A stretch of 64,000 bases of DNA, taken from NCBI RefSeq assembly GCF_030272615.1, contig NC_081415.1, forward strand, positions 419,552,257-419,616,256. Direction: 5' to 3'. Made by a program: the position numbers and the translations under genes. Below, one piece after another: positions 55,802 to 64,000 of this stretch. Below the pieces are notes generated by a model. The model saw only the letters and a program-made list of their open reading frames with translations, was not told where the DNA came from and did no database searches. Numbering within the stretch: position 1 is the first letter of the stretch; each line of letters opens with the position of its first letter. The DNA is from Cryptomeria japonica (taxonomy: Eukaryota; Streptophyta; Pinopsida; Cupressales; Cupressaceae).

Positions 55802-57991
55802 CTGGTGTGTGATGTTCTCCTGTAGATTCAAGATTAGCACAGCAAAATGTCCTTGGAGGTGGCCCCTCTCCAAACTCTTTTCAATCACTGGGGGAATGCC
55901 CCTTGCATTCTGGCCACAATGCCATCCTACTCGCTTTTCCATGCTAGATCCCCAATGCCACTCACAGAGTCACCACAGAGTGGTCTTCCCCTCTACCAGT
56001 TGGGTATTCTTGTGGTTGGTTGCCGCTAGCTAGGCACCAAACAGGAAGGTCTCCAGTTTCACACTACTCAATAGTGCTGGGGGGGCCTTCCAAAGCTTAG
56101 TCAAGTTCCCTGGCATGGCTCTTGCCATTTTGCCATAAAGGAATGTTTCTTCTGACCTTGAAAGGAACTTAAAAAATCGTTAACGATGCTACTTTTGATC
56201 CCATTCATTCATTCAGCTGGAGCCTAAAGCTCTGGAGTCACAAACTCAAAAAATTAAGACATTGGTCTCATTGGTACTGGAAACGATCTACCTGATCTCT
56301 TTACTTACTCAAGAAAGAGAATAGGTCACTTCCAGAACTCGAAATTCTGGATCTATAAGTAACGTTGGAAAGCAAAACATCAACATCCATGAATTGGCTG
56401 TTCTTTATATTACAAGCCGTGTCTCTGCTAGACAATGGGTGTGCATGGAACAGTTTTCTCGTAGAAGCTAGCGACTTCTCAGATGAAGGAGAAGAGCATA
56501 AAAAGAAATGAAGATTTGCTTTGTAACTATATATACATGTTTAGCAAAACATAAAAAGAAAGATAGATGGTCTCTGGAAATATGTGGGTATGTTGGGAAA
56601 TCTTGGAATTATCTGTGGATCAATGATATTTGAATCTTTGGACTAAAATGTAGGCAAATTAACATCAGATCTGAACTTTTATACATGATAAAAATGAAAT
56701 GAAACTGTTCACCAAAATCAAGAAAAACTGAACACTTACAATTGGCATAGATCCAGAATGCAGCTTCTCTCTGTTATGAGTTGCCCGTTAAAATGCTCTC
56801 CTCTATTTCAGAATGAGTGTATAAATGGATTCAACACCACAATCCCACATTCCGATTGCTACATGACAAGATGCAATTGATTAGACAATCAGGGGAGCCC
56901 AACATGTGACAGAGAATGGGACAATCACATGCAAAGACAAAGAAAAGTGAGCTTAGCTCCCAAATAGCTGGCTTTTCCTATTCAATTCTACAGTTTTACT
57001 GGCTGTATATAATGAAATGTTTAGTCAACCCTCAATCTACGCATTGAGCGGTGCATTTCTGTAACTGGGCATAATGTTTCAGTTAAAATATGCACATCCA
57101 TCAGTATTGTTAGTAAGCTAGAGTGGTGGTGGTGGTAGTTGAAATTTTGCTGCAATTATAAATTGTCATGGTGTCCTGCCGTAAGGGGCAATCAGCCTGT
57201 GCTTTAGAGTATGTTGAGTTATCACTTCTGAACATTTTTTCCATGATGTCGATATCTTAATGCTAGGCATGTGAATCTTGTCTTTGTCGTCCGGGCCGAG
57301 TTGTAGGGGGCTGTGATTTCCTTTCACTTCCATTACAATCATAGAGAGCTGTTATTAATTGTTTACATATAAATGAAAGGAAATAAAATATTTTGAAGTA
57401 TGGATGGATGTTGATAGGGAAATTATCTAGCCATTACGATGCATTACGGTATGGTAGTTGGATTCTATATAATTGAAGTTTTGATTTCTCTTCAAGGAAG
57501 ATTGTTGTTAAATTTTGAGGTGTTGGTACAGTGAGCACGTTTAAACGATTTTCATGATGAGAAATCGAAACTTCAGTGTAACATCTAGCGATTGTTGTCA
57601 TAGCGTAATCGATCTCTATTTTTTTAATTATTTAATATAATGTTTGGTCAATAAGATTGTCTATATAGATGTCTATCACCATCGTTTTTAGGTATTTTAT
57701 TAGTCTATAATAATCTTATAGGTGTAATAAATTGAAATATTTCATGAGTATATTTAAAAAAAGTGACTTTCAATGTATAATAATTTTTCAATACCAATAG
57801 TTATTTGCAAAGACATAACAAAAGGATACAATAAATCTCAAATACAGCATTCATCAATCTTGTCACAATAACTCTCATTTATCATACGCTTGGATTCAAT
57901 TAAAAAAATAAAAAATTCTCATTTAACATAGATTAGTTTCACAAAATTATGATCTGATTGATTTTTACAATCAACGATAATGAATGTGAAC
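55802..57991. other. Intergenic
   Basis: No gene is recognised. 55,810-56,130 is less A+T-rich and may be relic coding DNA. 57,600-57,990 is A+T-rich. Confidence 0.4.
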
Positions 57992-58117
57992 TAGTAGTAT
58001 AGTCATTATCATTGTTAGTCTCCATTACAAAATCACAAGAGAATAACCAAATTTTAATTGACATATAGAACACCAATTTTTTATATTATCTTAATGGATT
58101 TCAAAATACACTTGTAA

Positions 58118-58166
<49 letters not shown>

Positions 58167-58740
58167 ATGTATTTCTTTACTTGATGATTCCAACATCTTT
58201 ATAACTTTTGCATCAACATTCTTAGGGAGTGGAATAGAGTTGCAGATTACCTAATCAAATGGGCATCTGAACGAATGTAGGATTAAAATGTTACCAATAG
58301 GAGACATTTGCCTTTGAAATTTATCTCATATGTTCGAGCAATTCATTGTGGAGAATAGGAATGTTTAATTAGTTTCTTTGTTGGGCCGGTGGTCAATTTT
58401 GCTTTGTAACTCTCTTTTGTGTTTGTGAATGCAAAAGTAGTACAGTCATTCTTATTATAGTCTCCATTACAAAATCACAAACCTACAAACATTAAAATAG
58501 GAAGAAAACCAAATTTTAATTGACATATGGGACACAATTTTTTTATTTAATTTTAGTGGATTTCAAAATACACTTGTAATGATGCACATGTTTGGATGAT
58601 GGTTGTTTCATATCCCCACAACCATTACACACACACATATATATGTATGTATGTATGCTTGCATGCATGCATACATATTCTTAGGATTATAATTAATCCC
58701 TTTACTTGGTGATCCCAATATATTTAAAACTTTTGCATCT
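57992..58740. repeat. Direct duplication of about 230-300 bp
   Basis: 57,992-58,215 and 58,437-58,740 share GTCTCCATTACAAAATCACA, CCAAATTTTAATTGACATAT, GGATTTCAAAATACACTTGT, a CA-rich part and AACTTTTGCATC in the same order. The second copy has small insertions. Confidence 0.75.
58119..58160. repeat. (CA)21 microsatellite
   Basis: 42 bases of pure CA, followed by TATATA. The matching place in the second duplicate (about 58,628-58,660) has shorter CA, TA, GTAT and GCAT runs. Confidence 0.95.
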
Positions 58741-58866
58741 TTTATTGCAACAACTTTTATTGGGATTCCATTTTGTAGTTACCTTCATCCAAAATAAATA
58801 AACACACAAAAGATCCATTGCATTGTTCATAATAACATCTAGGAATGCATGATGTAATGAATCTTA

Positions 58867-59939
58867 TGTTGGAAACTTGACTTATGTTGAGTTATGTTGC
58901 CATTGATGTCAACTTGTCTGGTGTTGTCATTGATGTGTGTTGAAAGTATGTGTTGATTTGTTGCTATGGTTGTCATTGATATCAAACTTGTTGTCCCGGA
59001 TTGGTCTGAAATGTCCATGGTTTGGAATGTCTTTGGTGCAAAGTTATCTTGTTGTGTTGTTGATTTTGCAATTGTTCTATTAGTTGTTCCAAAAGTGTTT
59101 GGGTCCGGAATCTGTTGCCGATGTTAAGTGTTGTTGTTATCTTCATTGGATATTGTTTTAGTATCATAGATATGATGGTTCTATGGTCCAGAAACATCTT
59201 TGTGTTCTCTGAGTGTTGTGGCATTGATTGTTGCTAGTTGTGAGAATATATGTTTGACCTATCCTTAGGGCTTGATATGATCTATGGAAGCATGTTTGAT
59301 ATGTTATGGGTCTCAATGTAGCAAGTGGAGATCCAAAATTGAGTTATTTGCATTGGAGAGTATGTTGTTGACCGTTAATTGCTTATATGGATGAGTAGCA
59401 TGTGGATATGTTCCAGTGATTATGGATCAATGAATTGATCTTTGGAAGATGTGTTTTGGTCCCTTCTTACTCCTAGAGTGGATCGATGTGTGTATTTTTG
59501 GTTCGGAAAGTGTATCTTGATTCAGGCCAACTTGGTTTAAGCTTTGATGATCTATATTGTATATAAGGATGAGTGTGATTGAGTTACGTGTATGATGATG
59601 AGGTGTGGAGTGTAGATGTATAATGCGATGATAATCAGTGAGGTTTGGTAAAGAGAAAATGAAGAGTTGTGTTCGAATGATATGTAAGTTGTGTTGAGAC
59701 TGTGACAAAGATTTGAGATAGAGTGTTGGTAGTTGAGCTCAGAGTTGTGTGTGTTGATGTTGGTCGCTTGATGTAGAGTTCAAGGACAACTTCATGATCA
59801 GAAGATCATTCTTTTCATATCATTTTTGTATCTTTCCCTGAGTGCAGTTAGTTTCAAGTCTGTGAGTCCTCTTTTGTATCTTGCCCCATGAGCAGTTAGC
59901 CTTGGTGTGCAAGTCCGGAGCAATTGGCTCTTTTCTTTG
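58867..59939 (+). mobile_element. Copia LTR, cut by the G3 insertion
   Basis: Starts TGTTGGAAACTTGAC and soon has TGCCATTGATGTCAA, like the outer end of the Copia-A LTRs read on the minus strand, followed by reiterated TTGTCATTGATRT. It runs up to the G3 LTR at 59,940 without reaching a CA end or primer site. The rest may lie beyond G3, outside the window. Confidence 0.55.
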
Positions 59940-61142
59940 TGTAGCGTCCTAAAATTGCAACACTTGCAATTTCGACTGCATTTCGGTCTTCACGATGGCG
60001 ACGCAACACGCAACCTGAATGGAGACCCCGAAACTTGTCCACGACACTGAAAACTACATTTTTAAAGCACCCTGGCCTGAACCTCCTTGCACCCTGCTGT
60101 CCCGGGAGGTGGGACCAGAGCGCCCAGCGCCCTGGTCCCTGGGTCCTATTTTGGGCCCGGTCTCCTAAGGGGTCTCGAATCTTTTTGTTTGCAAATTGGA
60201 AATTACATTCCCTGGTCGGCCTAAGGTCGGGAAAATCAGTCTATCAGCCCTAAATGACAAGTATATAAACTACATTTTTCTCTCTCATTTGGCATGAAGA
60301 GGATATGTGTACAAAGGCGTGGAAACTATACTCAAGCATTCAAGCATTCAAACATTCAAGCATTCATTCCAAGTCTCCATTCAAGGCTAAGTGTTGCATT
60401 CAAGACAAGGATTCAACCATTGAAGAGGAGATCACATACTACATGCTACATACAACATACAACATACAACAAACAACAACATCTAAACCTTCGCACATAA
60501 GGATACAAACATCCTTAGAACAAGGTATTAGTACTTGTTTTACAGTCATTTACATTTACTTGCTCATTTCTTGGTTAATTCCAAAACCGGGGTTTGACCT
60601 AAAGGCAAATCCCTAATCCCTAACCCCCCAATCGTCTTCGCTTTTCTGTGTGTAGGTTGCAGGTACGCGGCTGAAATTGAAGATATGGAATCCTTGTGTA
60701 GAGACGAACAGATCCCCCTTCGTTTCGCGGATTTTTCGGAGGACCGTGGCGCCGGGCGCCATCGTCCCGACAACTTTTGCTCAAATTTGCAGGACAGTGC
60801 CGTATCGACATTTTACTGCTAATTCCAGGTCCACAGCTTCATCCTATATCCCTATCTCAGTTTATAAGCGAATCTTTGTCACTTTCTATGCATTCCTAGC
60901 TTAATTCTTCTATGCACATTCTTTACAAAAGAGGGTAGCCTTGCTTTCTTAACCCTTGAAACACATTTAGCATCCAATCTTGCATTGTGTGGGATTGGAT
61001 CTTGTGGGTTTCAACCCCTCTTTTGAATGTAAAGTCTCTCCCCTAAGTGAAAACCATCAACCCTAGTGAATCTCCCTTCTCTCTCCTTGGAGTTGGAAGA
61101 GGGGAGAGCAACTAGGGTTCGATCGCGATTTTCCGCTTTACA
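59940..61142 (+). mobile_element. 5' LTR of G3, 1,203 bp
   Basis: TGTAGCGTCCTAAAATTG to TTCCGCTTTACA. It has a TATATAAA box at 60,262-60,269, a CAAGCATTCAAGCATTCAAA repeat stretch near 60,330, a GGACCAGAGCGCC/GCCCTGGTCC motif near 60,110-60,138 and a hairpin-like GGACCGTGGCGCCGGGCGCC stretch near 60,740. The partner LTR is outside the window. Confidence 0.8.
60262..60269 (+). promoter_or_regulatory. TATA box of the G3 LTR
   Basis: TATATAAA in CAAGTATATAAACTAC, followed by a TTTCTCTCTC stretch; good match for a plant Pol II core promoter. Confidence 0.6.
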
Positions 61143-61145
61143 TTT

Positions 61146-61162
61146 TGGTGAACCCGACGTGA
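61146..61162 (+). other. Primer-binding-site-like sequence of G3
   Basis: TGGTGAACCCGACGTGA lies three bases after the LTR end, the right position and style for a tRNA 3'-end complement. I have not assigned the tRNA. Confidence 0.55.
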
Positions 61163-62317
61163 ACATCCTTTCTGATTTTTCATGCTTAGATCTGAAAAAA
61201 ATTGATTACATTTCCATGTTTGATCTTTTGCAAAATTTTAGAGGTGATTGCATAAAAACCCTAAAATTTCTTTTTAGTAATTAAACTTGTGAAATATTTA
61301 ATTGTTAATGCTTGTTTCAGATCTGCCCTTCTATTACAAATTATCAATTCATATTTGTGCTTTGATTTTGAAAATTAAGTGGTTAAGTGTCAAAACCCTA
61401 ATTTTTGAAACCCTCTTGATTCAACCTTTGTCCGACAATTTCACTGATCAAAACATCTCCAAATCAGCTGTAACTTTGGATTCCGCAATAAAATCAAAAT
61501 ATCTTTCATCCCTGAAAATTTGGAAAAAAGTTGCGAGGACTGTGTGCACTCCGAGCGCCATCGTCCCCGACATTTTTTCCGAAATTTCGAGAGCGAGATC
61601 TTACTGTATTTTCCTGCTAAAATCTAGAATTTTGGCTGATTTTATCAATTTTAACACCTTCAAAATTAAAGTCAAAGTTGGTCTAGGGATTGCTTGGATT
61701 AACGCTTCTAATCATTCAAAAATCATTGAAACTGAAATTTTGTGTCAAAATTGTGTTCTTACTGTCCTAAATCTGAAAAGTGTGTTTGCATTCATTAAAA
61801 ATTTCAGTGCTTTATTTAAATTCTTGCAATTTGTGACTTTTGAAATTAAGTGCTTAATTACAACAACTTCAATTTCCGCTTTCAAAATTGAATTTTGCGT
61901 GAAATTGAGTCAACTTTTGAATTTCAAAACTTGCATTGCTTTCGGTATTCCCTCTAAAATCATAAAATTCAAAATTTCAGTTTCCCTCTCTTTTTCAAAA
62001 TTCAAATTTTTGCATTTTTCGACAATCTTGGTAGGGTTCAATTTCGAGATTGCAACTTTAATTTGGCCTATCTACAGATCGTAAAATCACTCAATTTTTT
62101 CAGATTAGCTTTAAAATCATCATACCTTTCATCCCTGCAAATTTCGAAAAAAGTTGCAAGGACCGTGTTGCACTCCGAGCGCCACGGTCCCGGACATTTT
62201 TTCTGAAATTTCGGGAGACTGTCGTGATTGCATTTAACAGCTTAAATCCAGAAGATTGGCTGATTTTACTGAAAATTGCTACCTCTAAATTCAAAACTTT
62301 CTCTCTCTCTCTAGTGC
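61163..62317 (+). other. G3 leader
   Basis: About 1.15 kb before gag, rich in TTTCAAAATT-type sequence, with two copies of the hairpin module. A 260-codon open frame (61,302-62,084) has low complexity and no recognisable domain, so I do not call it a gene. A CT dinucleotide run lies just before the gag start. Confidence 0.6.
61448..62225 (+). repeat. Two copies of the hairpin module in the G3 leader
   Basis: Copies at 61,448-61,595 and 62,101-62,225 share CTTTCATCCCTGMAAATTT, AAAAAAGTTGC and CACTCCGAGCGCCA. The second has a perfect stem GGACCGTG (62,160-62,167) and CACGGTCC (62,183-62,190) round a 15-base loop; the first pairs less well. Confidence 0.7.
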
Positions 62318-64000
62318 ATGAGTTTTACAACAATAAGCCCTACTTACACTATTCCCGTTAGACGAAGCCGTAGAATTAAGTCTTTCCGAGGTTTAACTAC
62401 TGAGGAGATGGAACCTAATTTGAATAGCCTTTTTAACGAGGACATGGGTAATTCCTCTAATCCTCCTAATGATGAAGAAGCTCTCCATGAGGTTTCTGTA
62501 GAACAACTTTCGAAATTGGATAACCAATTTGACGATTTTCGACAATGGATGTCTCATGAGTATCCCGATAGTCAAGCTCTTCCTTTAATTGAGGGTCTAA
62601 AACGTATGCTTCAAAGTGATAAGAATGGAATTGATATTTTGCGTGGTATTGCACACATTGTGGATTCGAATGTGATGCCTATGAAGAGTTGTGCTGAAAA
62701 TTTAGGTTATACACAACCTCCTACTCAAGTCAATCATTCTATTCCTTTGATGACTTCTATTGCTAGCATACCTACCTTTACATCAAACATAATGGCTACT
62801 TCTACACAAGACATTCCTCCTATGATCACCAGTCATGGGGGCAATCCTTCTTCTTCAATTAACCCTATTCCTTCATTCAATCCGACTTCTTCATTCGTTC
62901 CTTCAATGAGTGTCCCTATTACATCTCCACAAATGAACATGACGCAAGGGGGCAATTCATTTAACCATTCCATTCCTCCTTGTAGTGTTCCTCTTGTCCA
63001 ATCATCTCCTATGACTGACTATCATAGGGTCCCACCACCTTACTCTCTACCTTCTTTCAATAACATAACACCTCCATCTCAATCTAACACATCTAATATG
63101 AACTCTTCGATTAAAGCGACCATTAACAATCTTGCACAAACTGTCTCTTCTTTACAGCAACAAATTGCCTCTATGAATCAATCTAAGTTTAGTGTGCCCA
63201 CATTTGATGTTGCGAGCCCACTTTCTCTTGACATTGTTCGAGCTATCCCTCCTAAACATGTTGAAATCCCGCATTTGGAGCTTTATAATGGTAAAGGTGA
63301 TCCTCTAACACATGTTAAGACTTTTCAAACAATTTGTACTGATTTTGCTTATGACCAAAGGTTGCTTGCAAAACTGTTTACTAGAACATTAAGAGACAAA
63401 GCCCTACAATGGTATTGCTCGTTGCCTTCCTATTCTATTACTTCTTTCGAACAACTTGCAAATGCTTTCATTCAACAATTTCAAAACAATATAAGTCCTA
63501 AAGTTACTTTGATTGATTTAATGCATTGTAAACAAGGTGTTAAAGAAAAAGTGACTGATTTCATTGGTAGATATAAGCATTTGTACGCTCAAATTTCTTT
63601 TCCAGTGCCTGACAATGATATTCAAAGAATTTTTATTTCTAATTTAAAAAAAGACAATCGAGACAAACTTCTGTTTTCTGAGTTTACTTCTTTCCAACAG
63701 TTGTGTGCAACTCTTCACAATTATCAACTGACTGTGAGTCAAATGGAACAATCACATCCTATGGCTCCGAGTGATAAGGGTGATAGTAGTCAACAACCAT
63801 TTGGGAAGTTTAAACCGAACAGAGATTCCATCAAACTCAATGAAAACATCATCAACAACAATGTGAATGCAGCATCAGGTGTGCCTCCTATTTCTAAATT
63901 TTTCAAGAAAGAAAGAAAGTATACTCCTTTGAATGAATCATTGCATAGTATTATGAATAAGTTATTGGAACAAAATGTGCTTACTCTTCCTCCTATAAGG
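62318..64000 (+). mobile_element. G3 gag, open to the window edge
   Basis: 561 codons from ATG (62,318) without interruption. The N-terminal part is acidic and leads into a Pro/Ser/Thr-rich linker (about residues 140-270). A glutamine-containing helix (NNLAQTVSSLQQQIASM) precedes the Retrotrans_gag core at about residues 317-430: PHLELYNGKGDPLTHVKTF, LRDKALQWYCSLPSYSITS, FEQLANAFIQQF. A Lys-rich part follows (FKKERKYTPL, near residue 530). Gag would form the particle. It looks whole as far as it is visible, suggesting a younger element than G0-G2. Confidence 0.85.

Larger units (their letters stand above)
59940..64000 (+). mobile_element. G3: Ty3/gypsy element, 5' part, running off the right edge
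   Basis: 5' LTR 59,940-61,142, primer-site-like sequence at 61,146, leader to 62,317, and a gag frame from 62,318 that is open to the last base. The visible coding part looks whole. The LTR start TGTAGCGTCCTAAAATTG and the shared hairpin module tie it to the G1 family. If G3 follows G1 and G2 it may carry an antisense PMD gene outside the window. Confidence 0.85.

Noticed and set aside
61302-62084. 260-codon open frame on the plus strand
   Set aside because: It is in the G3 leader between the primer-site region and gag, with low complexity and no recognisable domain. I noted it but did not call a gene.

Overview
This window looks like repeat-dominated plant nuclear DNA, probably from a large gymnosperm or conifer-type genome. 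That identity is inferred from the very low gene density, the nested Ty3/gypsy and Ty1/copia elements, the plant mobile domain (PMD) sequences, the plant-type LINEs and SINEs and the high A+T content. No species is identified. I can support only one convincing host gene, on the minus strand at 51,777-54,305. It encodes a predicted 842-residue secretory-pathway membrane protein with an acidic 23-residue repeat block.

Layout. 1-881 is a minus-oriented LTR piece lying in the integrase of a Ty3/gypsy element (G1) whose 3' part fills 888-6,984: integrase, then an antisense PMD gene, a polypurine tract and a 1.7-kb 3' LTR. 6,990-9,900 holds a copia LTR fragment, a minus-oriented solo LTR with an ATACC target duplication and a decayed LTR. 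From 9,898 to 41,240 there is a deep nest. An old Ty3/gypsy element (G0) is split by element G2 (10,030-39,203, duplication CCTTC). G2 contains Copia-A (11,988-26,751) and a solo LTR of the G1 family (27,002-28,690, duplication AAATG). Copia-A is split in its RNase H region by Copia-B (13,890-21,588, duplication GTGTA). Without its passengers G2 is about 12.7 kb and carries gag, protease, the end of integrase and an antisense PMD gene.

41,650-48,860 holds a copia remnant, the 3' end of a LINE, a 327-bp tandem triplication, a 1.6-kb retroposon with a 17-bp target duplication, and a minus-strand LINE carrying a tRNA-derived SINE with a 14-bp duplication. 48,861-51,776 is A+T-rich intergenic DNA with short tandem duplications. 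The host gene follows, then a LINE zinc-binding remnant, a local duplication with a (CA)n tract and a truncated copia LTR. From 59,940 to the right edge lies a third Ty3/gypsy element (G3) with a 1.2-kb LTR, a long leader and a gag frame that stays open to the last base.

The signals most worth following are these. (1) In G2, three arrays of a roughly 20-bp-period motif (core YRYGTCTRYG): two in sense orientation in the 5' leader and a 13-copy array in inverted orientation beside the antisense PMD gene. (2) A comparable 19-bp array near the start of the antisense PMD gene in G1. (3) A roughly 150-bp module shared by the G1-family LTRs and the G3 leader, with a hairpin whose paired bases change together. 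LTR divergences quoted here are counts by eye over parts of the LTRs.
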